From the NCBI GenBank assembly GCA_964036275.1, contig OZ038435.1, forward strand, positions 25,897,521-25,961,520: DNA of 64,000 nt. The letters run 5' to 3'. The stretch's first letter is position 1. Each line of letters begins with the position of its first letter. The notes beneath the pieces were generated by a model. That model searched no databases. It worked only from the letters and a program-made list of their open reading frames with translations, and was not told the DNA's origin. The stretch comes from Litoditis marina (taxonomy: Eukaryota; Nematoda; Chromadorea; Rhabditida; Rhabditidae). The translations under genes were made by a program, and so were the position numbers. Positions 23,713-36,400 of this stretch are shown piece by piece.

Positions 23713-23963
23713 TGCATTCCTGTTGGGAATTCTGATCCCGCTATATGTCGGTCGAAGTTGGTAAATTATGGATCGAACTCAAACTGTGGCTCAGCTATTT
23801 TCGTTCTCAAAAAAAAACCACTAAGAACTGAACTATTATATAGTCTTTCCTAGTCCATGTCTTTCTGCGCTGAGGTTTTGTATTGATAAACCTCGCCGTT
23901 TCTTAATCAAATCAGATTCATTTCTCTACAGTTAGCTAATAAGATATCATTGTTTGTTTCCAG

Positions 23964-26900
23964 CACTCATTCTTCAAAATCTCTCAAAAAGAACAAAAAG
24001 AACGCAAACGAGTCTGATGCTTCTTCGAAAAGCAGAAGCGTCAAAGGTAATTATTAGGTTCTTCCGCCGGAATGAATGTTAGTTCATTTCTGAAGTTATT
24101 CTTTCATTTTATTTCTCATTTGCATTGAGCTGTTGATTCGGCTGATCTAGTCATTAATCTAATCATGAACTAATTGATCTAGTTGTTGTTTTATTCAGTT
24201 GTATACTTGATATTTCTTGCAGATAAATCGTCCAAGAAATCTACTCGTGCTGCCTACAACGAAAGGAAAAGCCGCAGAGAGAAGGCCGCCATGGTTAGTT
24301 CTGAGCATCATATTGGGGAAAATTGTACAATTGATTCCAACCTATTTTGGCTCAAGGGGGGGGGACAATTGTACAATAAACCCTCATATTAACCATTACT
24401 AGGTGTAGTTTGGTCACACAGCAGTATTCACGAGTAATCACTAGAATGAAGCCGAATAAAACCACAAATCAGGACACAACAAGAGCTAGTTTCAGTCGCC
24501 TATGAGGCAAACTTCTAACATCAAAATCAACATCCAAGTTGTGTTTTGTACGTAGTTGTTTTCAAGTCAAATTTGCGAGTTGGGTCGTTGGAAAGTCATT
24601 TTCTCGCACGACAAATGCCCACAACGTCTTACCATTTATCTTTTAGGCCGACTCCATTCTGTTGGTTCACAAGAAAGGACGGCGCGTGGTGAAAGCCTCG
24701 GATTTCGTGGCAGTCTCGAAAATACTGAAACAGGTTATTTTTTTAACTTCCGTAGATCTATCAGTTCAGCGAAAAACAAAAAAACTGAAAATAGCTTGTG
24801 GTGACTTCTGCATTGAATTCGAATTATTGGGAATGGGTGAAGGAAAATATGTTTAACCATTTTGTTGTAGAAAACGTCGTCTAAGGAATCAATATTGGAA
24901 TCTTGAAAAGTCAATTTGTGTAGTTGCAATATCTGCATTTTCGATCACAGCTCTTCATCTAAAGCTAACTATACTATGTTTTTTTTGTTGTTGCTTTATC
25001 CGCTCCATTTATAAATAATAATTGAGTCAAGTTTTTCAATTTAGCGTCAAAGCGAGGGTCGTCTGGCCAACAAGATTGACCTGCAACAGTACTCGGAGCA
25101 GAGTGTCAACGTACTCGCGGACTACATTGAGAAACAGAAGATCAAGGTAGACTTTGATTACTCTCTTTCACATCGTCGTCGACTCTTACAGTATGACGTG
25201 TTCAGTGGTTTTGGTATTTGAAACTCTAAACGAAGCTTCAGAGGGGAAAATCTAACATCTTCGAAGTTTCCAGAATCAGACCGTCCTGGAAATGTTGTTT
25301 TCCTACTGTAAGGGTAAGTAGAAACTAAATTTACTTAACTTTCTTATAAGTGTTGAAGACTTATATTTTCAGGCCACCGTTTCGTACTTCGTGTTGGCTG
25401 AACTGCTGAAGCTGACCAAACTGTTCGCAATGGATGAAATGCACTCGAAGCTGGAGGAGGTCAGTCTCAGTCGTTTAAATGTCTGCCGTCTAAATGGTCT
25501 CTCATAGGTGATATGCCTGTTATAGGTGAAAAAATATTCTATAATTATCACAAACTTAATTGAACTTTTTTTCTCTACCTTGTCTTCTCTTCTTTGACGA
25601 GCGAGTGCAACATTTTTTAAATGGTAGTAAATAAATAAATCATTCTAGATGTTGGTCCTGACTGCCGCCCAATCGGCTGAACACGTGCTTCAGGCGGTGT
25701 TGGTGGCCGGTTCGGCTTCGGTTACTCAGGAGGTAAGGTGGTGGAATAAAAGTGTCTCGTTCGATAATTGAGCAGATTTCAATCAACAGTGGTTTTATTC
25801 GCTGTTTTACTTTACAAAGTGAATCAACAAATGCAATGTTTACGCTGTTCTCTGGCTATCCAGTATTCAGGGCTACCTAAAATAAGATTTCTGGCTAGCC
25901 GCCGAAAAGTACAACAGCCTTTTGGACAACGAATTACTTCAATCATTCAGGGCTTTTCATCTACATAGAATGTGGTACTCAAGACTACTTGAATATAGGT
26001 GTAGGGTGTAACAAAACCTTGATTGTGGTTTTATCTCGATGTTTTGACGGAGTTGCAGCTGGATGTGAAATCATAAACCGTCTTGCTTTGAGAAAGTTAA
26101 CCTCATACGTTTTCCAGACTGAAAACTCGCTTCGCTATCTGGCTGCTTGGCGTTTCGTGGAAATTGCTCACCTGCCCTCCTTCAAACAGATTCCGCTACC
26201 ACAGATCACCAACATTCTTGCAAGGTTGTAATGAGTTTTCATAACGGCTCCGGAAAACACACCTCGACGTGAAGCTTCGATTTATTGATAATAAAAACTC
26301 TGAAGTGGTCGAAAATTCTTGTTTCTAAAAAAATATGTATTTTTTTCTGACGAAGTTCCTAAACTAGATAAACCTTATTTCAACTATTGATCAAAAACAG
26401 AATATTTCCCTTCTTCTGAAAATTATGATTTCAATTTTGACGAAGTTCCTAAACTAGTTAAACCTTATTTCAACTATTGATCAAAAACAGAATATTTCCA
26501 TTCTTGTGTAAGTTATTATGATTTTTGAGAATAGCAACGATTTAATTGCAGCTGTGAGCTGAACGTGAGTCACGAGCTAGTGGTGGCTGATGCAGCTCTC
26601 CTCTGGCTGGTCGGTCAACCTTCCCCAGAAGCAGCTGCACCGGCCATTTTTGGAATGGTAATCTTATACTTCTTGTTATAATAATTTCACTAAAACGTCT
26701 TTTCTAATACTTTCACTAGTATATTTTATATAATAATTTCATGTTTTCATACTTCTTTTATAATACTTTCACTGATACTTCTCTCATAATACTGCCACTA
26801 ACACTCCTTTTCCAATACTTATTATCTCATATCAACTCGACATTCTATTCAACATGTTCTCTTAAAAATAACATAACTTCAACATATTCGTCAAAACTGT

Positions 26901-29213
26901 CGTTTGTATTTCTCAAGAGCTCTCTAGAACTGACTTTTCCAGGTCCGTTCTGCCTACCTCAACAAGGTTCATCGCCAACTGATTGTGGAGCGAATCTCTA
27001 CCCTGCAATTCCCAGATTCGGTAAGTGTTTTTTCTGTTCCCCATTTAAGTGAGTCGTGGATACTTGTAAAAACGTGTAAAAATTCTGTTAAAAAAAAACT
27101 TTAATTTAATCCTCCTTCAAGAAGACAAGAATGATTGAAATCATGAATTTTCTACGCCGTCATGAACGTTCATAAACTGTTGCTAGTTGATTCCCATGTC
27201 GCTTACACAGATTAATAAAAGAGATCATACCACCTTGTGTTCGATTCAAAACCTGAATATATTCCAGGTTGGTCGTTGTGCGCGCATGCTGCTTGACTCC
27301 CGCCACAGCAACCGCACCTGTCTGGAGCCGGAGCACATCCGTCGTCATCTGCCGCGTTGCGGTATGGCCGAGGCGGACCGCCAGCCCGCGGAACCCGGAC
27401 TGCCGCTCAGCAGACCGCGTCCCGGTGTTGGCTACAAGGGACCCGTTGGTGGGTTTCTACATCATCGATTTTTCCTACGAAATGACTAGATTTACGAGTT
27501 CAATTGATTTACGAACTGAATTATTACAAATTGCTCACATTAATGACCTGATTCAACTTTTGTCTCGAAAGTTCAGATTGTGTACGGTGGCTGGACATTT
27601 ATGGGTAAATTTGGAGTGGAGAGTAAACGATTCTGTGTTGTAGTTTAATGTCGAGGCACCTCATTTGTTTCGTTCCCCAATGAAATGTAGTGGGATCCAA
27701 CTATCAACACATCAAGATCGATTATTTTGTATGGTTTTGCAGTTTCACAAGTTTAAAAGGCAGCATAAAACTTTTGATTGAGGAGAAAGGTGAAACCTTT
27801 GAAAAACTCAACCAACACAAAGAATTTGGTTGACCAATTGTGATCATTTAATTTAGAAGAGGATGAGGCTGTGTCGAAGAGAAGCAAACGCAGCTCTTCT
27901 GATAGATCGAGCAAGAGTGTGAAGAGTAGCAAGAGTTCTAAGAGCAGCGCCTCTCACAAGAAGAAGAAGGTTGGTCTGGAATCGATATCTAAGTTGTAGT
28001 TTGATTTGAGCACCGACCATTGGTTCCGAACAGCGACTATAAGTATTGCCGCGGGATCAAACTACAAACCAGTTCGAAAACAGAGTAACATGTGCTGTTC
28101 CCGTTAGTCTCTCCTAGAGCGATTCCTATAACATCAAAAGTGTCAAACAAATTCGCTAAAAAAGTTGCAATCGTTCGCAAAAAGATTAGAGAACTGAATG
28201 GAAATCAAAAAATATTCCATATGAGATAAGGACTAGTTTTTTGACAAAATCTACTATTCCAATTGTGATATTTTCGCCGTCCGAGTGTGTTGTCATGCAG
28301 GGCCCTGCCAAGAAGAAGAGCTTCCTCAAGAGAATGTTCGGCAGCAAGAATGCGTGAGTTGATACTTATAATTTACCTTCGAAACTCTGAAAATCGGACG
28401 TTTTCCAAGAATAAAAACCATGTTTTTCAAACCTGTGCTATATCCGATGTTATTAGTACAAATCGTTTACGTTATCGTTATAATCATTATATTGGTACGT
28501 TTTTCGTGTTTCAAAATGAAGTTTCCATTAGATGATTTTGCGGTTAGGGAAGTCATCGGCGTCTTCTCACTAAATCTTTGAATCCCTTGAAATCACCGCA
28601 AATCTAACCTCGACACATTTGCAGCAAAGACGGTTGCAAGAGTTCCAAGAGTAGCAAGTCGAAGAAGTCCAGCAAATCCGGAAAGTCCAGCAAATCCGGC
28701 AAGTCCTGCAAATCTGGGAAATCGGTGAAGTCTAAGAAATCCGGATCTTCCGAGAAAGGCGTGCGTTTAATATAGCTTCGTTCGGCTACCAAATTAATGT
28801 TGAAAACCAACATTTGGTGTTTGACGAAAGTTTTATCGGGTTTTCATTTTAGACTCAACGGATTACCCACTCAAGTAATCTGAAAAAAGGTTCGGTTAGA
28901 TGAACAATTCACCTGACATAATTCCACCGAAATCATTCAAATTTTTGCAGTACAACATAATCGTTCAGCAAACTGGTGTTTGGTCTCGAAGTCAAATTTC
29001 GACACATGGCTCCGTTTGAATGTGTCTGTACTGTGTTTTCCCGTCACTATTTCACTTTTCTCTTGTATATCACATGCTCGCAGGTAAATAAATCAATAAA
29101 TCAATATAATCATCGGATGGTTGCAGGATAGCTCCGTCTCGACTCGTCGTGCCAATAAGAAGGACCGCATGAGTAGCGCTGTGTCTTCGTCCAAGGGAAG
29201 TGCTACGGTATAA
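23964..29213 (+). CDS. BTB-BACK domain protein with Lys/Ser-rich ends (5' incomplete)
   Basis: Exons: 23964-24046, 24223-24293, 24647-24733, 25045-25146, 25373-25459, 25649-25732, 26118-26224, 26552-26657, 26943-27020, 27268-27448, 27857-27969, 28301-28353, 28625-28760, 29127-29213 (TAA). They give 457 residues from the first visible codon. A Lys/Ser-rich stretch (1-51) precedes a divergent BTB domain (about 52-145: ADSILLVH, SEQSVNVLADYI, VLAELLKLTKLFAM). A BACK domain follows (about 150-255: LRYLAAWRFVEIAHL, CELNVSHELVVADAALLWLV). No kelch repeats follow; the C-terminal 130 residues are SKSSKS/KKSSKSGK-type repeats. BTB-BACK proteins commonly act as cullin-3 adaptors, which is only inferred here. 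No ATG is found in frame in the first visible exon. An ATG at 24291-24293 in a GCCGCC context is the only in-frame alternative start, and it would begin right before the BTB domain. Confidence 0.82.
24315..24384 (-). mobile_element. Compact derivative of the GTACAATT element (BTB gene intron 2)
   Basis: GGGGAAAATTGTACAATTGA on the left and ACAATTGTACAATAAACCC on the right are the two ends of the 20936-21290 element, brought together in reverse orientation. About 52 bases (24333-24384) match 20936-20988 inverted, apart from a C/T change and G-tract length. Confidence 0.6.
26349..26505. repeat. Tandem duplication, 67 bp unit, 90 bp period (BTB gene intron)
   Basis: Copies at 26349-26415 and 26439-26505 share GACGAAGTTCCTAAACTAG, TAAACCTTATTTCAACTATT and CAAAAACAGAATATTTCC with only two differences over the unit. 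Confidence 0.85.
27635..27711. mobile_element. Hairpin family A copy (BTB gene intron)
   Basis: TGTTGTAGTTTAATG on the left faces GGGATCCAACTATCAACACA on the right; both ends have drifted. Confidence 0.5.
27994..28070. mobile_element. Hairpin family A copy (BTB gene intron)
   Basis: TTGTAGTTTGATTTGAG on the left faces GCGGGATCAAACTACAAACC on the right. The copy begins only about 25 bases after the donor of exon 27857-27969. Confidence 0.65.
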
Positions 29214-30421
29214 ACAGAAAAGGAGAGAATATGTAGATGATTGTGGGAATAAAGATCGATTTGGGTTGAATACTATAACAAATGTACTTATTCTCAAGAA
29301 CCACTATCAATCAAGTTTTTGCCCTGTGAACTGTTTTATTCTCAGAAACGAATTCGACTATAAAATTCATGTTGGTTGAAATAGTCTAATGGTTTTATTC
29401 ACGAGTAGTATTGGTAAGAGACTGTAACACGCTAAACATTAAGCCTATTCTCTGAAAACTCACTGACTCGGCCCCCGCCGACTGAGTCAAAATTGAGACG
29501 GCAACGACAATGTCGCTGCCGTGACAAATTTTACTCATGAAAATAGCATATGTTTTGAGGAGGCGCAGACTGATAAACAACAGTTAAACCTGAGACGGCA
29601 ACGACATTGTCGAGACCGTCTCACGTTTTACTCATAGTTAAATCATGCCCAGGTGTAACCTTCAAGAGTTTGAGTCGTTTTTCAGTTCCTGCTTCTCCTT
29701 TTCTGGTAGTACTGTAACAATATTTTTGCTGTGCATATGTGTTCTCTCTTTTATGACGTCTTTTATTATAAAGCCCTAAAACCGTTATTGTGGAGATGTA
29801 GCAACGTAGAACAGGATGCTACAATATCGGTGGATGGACTGATATTCCAGAAAAAAGGTCCGTTTCGGATTTCCCATCGCACAAACGAGACAGTGTGAAG
29901 AAAGAGGAGGGCGCAGACAGCGCGAACTGGCGGGAATCGGATCGATTTGAATATTAGCAATCGAGCGCGATGGTGTGGAGCAACTTTATTTTGTCACTCG
30001 ACTCTCTGTCCTCTACTATTCTATTCTTTATATTTATGCTTTCATCATGATTCCTACTAATATGAAGCTTTATTTAGTATGTAACATTATTCACGAGTAC
30101 TCTGTGTTGCTTATCATTCAGCCAATAGTTATTTTCCTTACCTTCTCACATTAGTTAGTATTCAAACTAGGTATTTCAAATTCTCATTGTTCCGATCCGG
30201 TCCGACTCAAATATCTAGCCACCTAAATTAACGCGTTAGCTGTTGAAAGAGAACGCACAGTTGAATTTCTTCTCCATGCATCTGTTTGAAAAATCAAAGT
30301 AATTTGATTTGCTTAAGACTAGCTTAAAGTGCTCTTTCATTGTGTTGATCATAATTATTCTCTATTGCCAACCTAGGTTTGCAAATAAGCCTGTTTCTGA
30401 ACCAATTCGGTTGTGTTACAG
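29214..30421. other. Intergenic region between BTB-BACK and AAAS
   Basis: The region holds the poly(A) signal of the upstream gene and two copies of a GAGACGGCAACGACA block (about 29494 and 29592). The rest shows no exon or repeat that I recognise. Confidence 0.5.
29248..29253 (+). terminator. Polyadenylation signal AATAAA of the BTB-BACK gene
   Basis: A canonical AATAAA lies 35 bases after the TAA stop, which would give a very short 3' UTR. Confidence 0.65.
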
Positions 30422-30428
30422 TGTCTCC
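30408..30428 (+). promoter_or_regulatory. Acceptor-like site 7 bases before the AAAS start
   Basis: GGTTGTGTTACAG is followed by seven bases and the ATG. The ATG aligns with the start of animal Aladin, so the upstream sequence is untranslated. A spliced-leader acceptor or a 5' UTR intron both explain it. Confidence 0.6.
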
Positions 30429-33400
30429 ATGTCGTTGCTTGCGTTCCCTCCTCTGAATACTGAAGGACGTCCATACGCCATTCAGGAACTGAATGGAAGA
30501 ATCATCACTGGAAACAACGAAGAGTTCAACAATGTGGGCAGAAGCGAGTTGGTATGTTACTTCTTCTTTTTAGCCTCTGATTTTTCACAGTGTCGACAAG
30601 TTAGCATTGCATAAGTTTGCAGAAGAAATGTGCGAATTTTACCAGGTTTGAGCAGAAATGGAGCCTCAATTTACCAATTCACCTTCACTAACACTAACTA
30701 AGAAGCTTGTAAACTGGCCCACCCACGAATGCCATTTGCCATATATTCAGTTATCGGACTGGCCAGTTATCGAGAAAGCGCAGATGAGTACCCTGCAGCA
30801 CTGCATCTCAAAGGATAACATGCGCAATGTGTTTGCCACTCGGGAAGTCGGAAATGTGGAGCAGGCCTGGGAACGATGGTGAACTGGTTTTGTTTTCGTT
30901 TTCTCTGCGAAATAATCCGGTTTCGAAAGTATTCACAGTGCACTAAGATCATAGTTAGATGGAATTACAGATAATTTTTATTACTTGGCCAATGTTTTTA
31001 CGAACAATTTAAGCATGTTCATTTGACATCAATCAGACGCAAATGTGAGGAACAGTGTATTTAGTTTTTGTTCAAATTGGGTCATTTGTCAAGGTAGCTT
31101 ACTTGTTTAAAGTTTAAAGTAAGTGATTGTTCATTGAATACTGTTTCAGGAACAAGGAAGGTGTATCTGGAGTAGTTGATCATGTCGCCAATGTCACAGA
31201 GCCCACCAAATTCTGGCCACTAGCCAAGATTGGTATGCTTTTTTGTTCGGTATACACGCTCGGTCAAATCTCAGTTATTCCGTTTATTTTACGCTTTACA
31301 GTGCATTCTTCTTTTGTTCTACCATGAATAGTACATCCCCTTTTTTCTCTCATTTCTCGTCAAGCGTATTTTCCTATTTTGACTCAAAATTAGTGAAATT
31401 ACTGCACTTTAGTGGGAAATCTCTGAAAATGGTGGGTAAATAGTAGGGCAGTACTGCTGTGTGTCCATCTATTTTCATCAGAATATGTTTAGGTCGAAGC
31501 GTTCTGAGGATGCAGAATGGAGTGGCTTCGTTGGCAGCCCGCGTTCTGCCTTCCCACGGTCAAGATAAGGTGGAAGAATTGCTGCAGTCATACGCACATA
31601 CTATTGATTGGTTCGTTTCAGTTGTTCCTCGTGAGCACTTCATTGTTCAAGTTAGCTGCTTCCGAACAGTCGGAAACTATTAAGAGCTCGTTTTACGAAA
31701 CATAGTTGATTCTGAGTGACAACAATGTAGTAATTTATCTGTAAAACACGCAGAACTGCCGAGCTGTGGCAAACATGAGCGTTTAGTAGTTTAGTTTGCG
31801 TCCTTACACGTTACGTTTAGTTTGGGACCGCTTTTCAGACAATCCAAACGTGGAACCACTTTATTGAAAGATCTAATGAACCACCCATTTCACTTAAAAT
31901 CCTGATTTTAAAATACCCTAATTACAACTGGTCGATCGAAGTCGAACTTTACTGGTAAAAACTAATCTCTCATCTTGTTTTGTAGTTTGGATAACCAAAT
32001 AAAACACCTGATTTCCAATGAATCTCTGTGTACAACAAACTCGCCTTACGTATGAGACGAGCTGAATTTTTGCTTTCAGGAAGAACAATTGGCTGCGTTG
32101 TGTGGCAGTGCACGACGACTGCAAGCGAATGGCAGTTTGTCAGTCGAATGACTACATCAGGGTGTACGGTATCGGTCCGTTTTCCCGCAAGATCCCCCTC
32201 ACCCTAAAACACCCGCAACAGAACAACGTGGCCTGTATGGCATGGCAGTTAGTTTTCTTTTTTTTTGTTAACTTTTCAGCCTTTTCTAACTATTTAATTT
32301 TCTGAGTGTGGTTTGGTGTGATTTCACTGGAAATGCGATGCAGCTATGGTCGGTGAAGTATCATACTATTGAACGGGCGAAATATGATTATGACTTCAAT
32401 ATCATTAGTTTTGTCATTTCGATCTAAAACTTTTCACATACTTACTACATCTTCATTGAACTATGTTTGTATTTTCAGACCATTCGATCAGCGAGTTCTT
32501 GCAGTCGCTGCTGACAATCGAATTCTCATCTGGAGACTGACAACGAAGGCACAAAATATGAAGTAGGTCATACGTTTGTTAGTGTCGGAAACCAATCTTT
32601 GTTGTCCAAAATTTTCAAAGACGAAGCTCTCGCGAGTTTTCTGAATATAACAAAAGTTCCGATTTCAGTTATTCAGTTTCAATCATTTATATTTCCAAAT
32701 TGTTCAGGCCGTCTGCTCAATGTGCGCAGGTAATCGAAGTATCGATTGGACCCATTTCCCAATTGGTTTGGGATAAGACAACAAGTGGTGGATTGTTGGC
32801 CGTCTCACCCAATAGCAACAAGATATTGGTAAGTGTGATTTTGTTAATAGAAAAATGTGACGATTTAGTCGAGACGGACTCGATCCAGGAATGAAAGTAT
32901 CCTAGATTCATTGATTTCTCAATTAGAAGTGCTTCAGATAAAGTTGGCTCAAAGCAGTGGCCGTATTCACCAATCCTCGGGAAGCTAAAATACGTTCCGC
33001 GGAAAGGTAGAGCACGAAAATAGTGTGCTGATGAGGAGGGTCCAGAGGCGCGGTACGCTTTTTTACCTTTCCGGGACATTGGTGAATACAGCCACAGGAC
33101 GATTATGTGGACCAATCCCAGCATATCGGTCCTTTAAACTGCAATCGAAAAATGAATTACAGTTTAAAGGACTGAAGCGTTGGGATTGGACCACATAATC
33201 GTCCTTCTTTAAGTGAAACGAGTCGAAAGTTTTGTAATCGTACTGTAAGAGTCTCAGTAGGAATGAATAACACTTTATGACCGCCTGAGATATCTCATTT
33301 CTTAGTTACATACGTAAAATATCCCCTTATTCTGATATTGGCTCATGCTCACTTTTTTCCCGAATTCGATTGTGCCATGATCCCTTTTTGCGGTAAATGT

Positions 33401-36400
33401 TGAAGAATCTAGGATAAATTACTATTATTTTGTGTGTTCGGGGCTGCTCATGCTCACTTTTGGGGCTGCTCAAGCTCACTTTTTTCGCCCCGACTCGGAA
33501 CTATTTCACGTATGGTTAGGTAGTGGACACGTGTTCGGGAGAAGTTGACTCGCTGGGTGCCTGGTCCGGCGGCAGTGTGACACGTATTATTCCAACTACG
33601 GACGGGCAGAGAATTGCTGTTCTGTATACTGGTAACCTCATCAGGTAAGTTGCGACTAGGAAAATAAGAAAAAAACGCGTTGTCTTGTTTGTTAGGTTGT
33701 TTCTTGCTGGGTACAGTCACACGTAGTTTCTAGCACAAAACGCTAGCTTTCGATGAAGGGTTCGAATCCTATGTCATATTTTAGCAGAGGTGAAATGAGC
33801 GCTCACTGGATACAAATACAAAGATCTGATCTGCACGAGAGGTCGTTTCTGGTTGGAAATGTAGGGTGATTCTATACTTGTTCTGGCTATATATGAGCTT
33901 TCTTTCCGAGTAGAGATTAAAGATTAAAGGGGGACAGAAAGGAAATTTTATATGAAAGAGTTGCTAAAGAGAAACTGATATATGCCTTTTTTTCTCTCAA
34001 ACTAACAAACCTAATCTGCATACATTCACACGTTCTAGTCTGTTTTGGGGTGCGCAACTTTATGTTTAGTTAGGTACCCCGAGGTACCTAAACTAGCTTC
34101 CATTCTGTCCTCCTTCAAAAGAGTAAAGTGTTGTTCAGGGTGTACGAGAGATGGTCTTGGCGAGATGAGAAGTGGGGATCCCTGGCTGGTCGTGCCACCG
34201 CAGCCGTCTGGTCGCCCAATGGAGGTACGTTGTTTTGGTTCTCGTTGTAGGCTGACATGACGGGTGTTCACACTAATAAGGTACAAGTATTAGTCAAAAA
34301 CAAATTTGTAATCTGTGTGAAATGTTTCAAACTTCATGAAATAGTGAACATTTATACATAGGAACAGATTCTTGAAAAGAAGCCCGTGTTTTGTTCGTTT
34401 TTGTCTAGCCCAGATCTTGATCGTCTGGAAACTCAGATTCGTAGATATAACTTGTTCTTATATCGAAGCTGAGGTATCAAAACATATGTTCCAGGTATTT
34501 ACGGGATTTTATTCCTAATTAAAGTTTTTGTTTCCAGAGTTCCTTTTGTTCGCAACCGAAAACAGCCAGTCCATCTATTCGATCTCATTCTCACCGAAGC
34601 AGGTTCAGAATAAGGAAGGAATAACCGAGACGTGAGTGCTCCTGTTTGTGGTTCTTGCAAGGTTTACTGTATACTACATACACCAGCTGACTTTTTTGAG
34701 CGGCCCTCCGAGATCCGATTTTTTTTACAATCTCCCCTCACCTACTTTGTTGAAAAACGGTGCATTTGGTCGAAACACCAATTTTGGGTCCCGATGTATC
34801 AAATTTAAAAATTTTGTGACATGATTTAAAAAAACTTTTTTTGGGAAAAAAGTCGGCTGGTGCAGATTGATTGATGTAGATATGACTAGATTAACTTGAG
34901 CCATCCAGATGTCGGATATGCTGTCGGCATGTGATATGAAACTTAATTTCATCCACGCAAGAGTTAAAGGGTGCAACTGTCTAGCATTTGTTAGTATCAT
35001 CAATTCTAGTTTATTATAGACCAATTTTATTGAAAGTTATTAAATAAGCAATGCTCAGGCGATGGTTCGGCGACTCGATGGCCAAGCAGGTGTTCGACGT
35101 TTCTCCAGTCGAGTTTGATCCGTCGGCCCTGGAGGTGGACGGAGCCGTTGAGAGGTGGGATCATACTCCCTCAGACAAACTAGCGGTCGTTCCGCGAACT
35201 TTTGCAGCGGTTTCGGGCGCTCCGCGAGTGTTCCGCGAAACTGCCGCAACCTCTTTTCTGCAGCAAAAAAAAACAGCTTGGAGTTCCGCGGAGCACCCGC
35301 ACGAATGTCTATGCCTGCAAGGAGTGCAAGGCCTGTCGACAAAAAGGAGTCCATTTTCAGATTTGAACCAGTGCGAATCAATGACTTTGCATCAAAAATA
35401 GACAAATATTCTGGTTTCTCGGACAACTTTACTGGGGCTTGGGTGGGATTGGAACATCGATAGAACCACTCGTTGGCAACTTGGTAATTAGCCGCAGATC
35501 TTCTTATATTCTCTGTTAGCTCAATTGAGCATCAAATGCCTGTAGTGATGTTGCTGAACCAGAGTTTATTATTCGAAAAGTAGGGTATGAAAAACGAAAA
35601 GACTTTGAAAGAATCTCAGAAACTAGATTGTGAAATCAACTCTGTTCAGGCCCATCATGCACCTGGGTGGTCGTGTGCATTCACTCGCGTTGAGTCCAGA
35701 CGGGGAGAGACTGGCTGTCAGTTACCGAGGTTGGTATTTATAGGTGAAAACAGTATAACTATTCGATTTCAGTTGTAATCAGTTAGCATTCACTTGACGT
35801 TAATAGTAGTTTATTGTTTTTGAGGGTCTTCTGTTGTCCGATAGTTCAGTCAAGCAAGGAATGCTACCGGTTGAATGTATTAATTGTTGGGAAATGTATG
35901 TCATTGGTACATTGACGTTTTTCGTTCAGAAAACCCGGCTGTCGTGACATTGTTCATTGTGGACTGGCACCCTATTGTTCGTCTAATTCCAGTGTGAGTC
36001 TGACATCGATTTGCGAGATTCAGTCGGTATTCCTAACAAGTAGCTTCAAATTATTATGGATAATATCAGCTCATGATCACATTCGTTTGTTGACAGACTT
36101 AGATACCAGTTTTGTTTCTCAAATTTTTCCCTGGAGAAAATGGTCACGTGTTTGCACTGCAGTTGTAAGTCGCATCGTCGATTCGCGGTGTAGGATGCTT
36201 ATATCGTGTTCATGTTAATATTCGACTAGTCATGTCGGATATTTCAGTGGTTTCGTGGAAGCTCCCCATCACGGAGTAGCCAGCATCGTTTCCTTTGTCC
36301 CCAAGTTTCAAGAAGGAGCATTGCTCTATGTGGTTCGTTCTCAAACAAATAAAAGCGATTGATTTATTTTAGGGTGGGGCTAGCAATGTTTTTGACTTTT

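Larger units (their letters stand above)
20794..23963. other. Intergenic region, repeats and G tracts
   Basis: No exon chain is visible between the two plus-strand genes. Contents: a G-rich element (20936-21290), two family-A hairpins (21442-21482, 22143-22219), a family-C foldback (22460-22648) and a GC-rich foldback (23343-23712). An AATAAA at 21719-21724 could end a long ANKRD50 3' UTR, but it is 926 bases past the stop. The missing first exon of the BTB-BACK gene should be here or be an untranslated leader. Confidence 0.6.

Noticed and set aside
25274..25313. Adding this 40-base stretch to the BTB coding sequence
   Set aside because: It shifts the frame and truncates the protein. Joining 25146 to 25373 directly is in phase and gives a normal BTB pattern, so it is listed only as a cryptic exon.
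33700..33775. GGGTTCGAATCC resembling a T arm (plus strand)
   Set aside because: No matching box A or cloverleaf could be found upstream.
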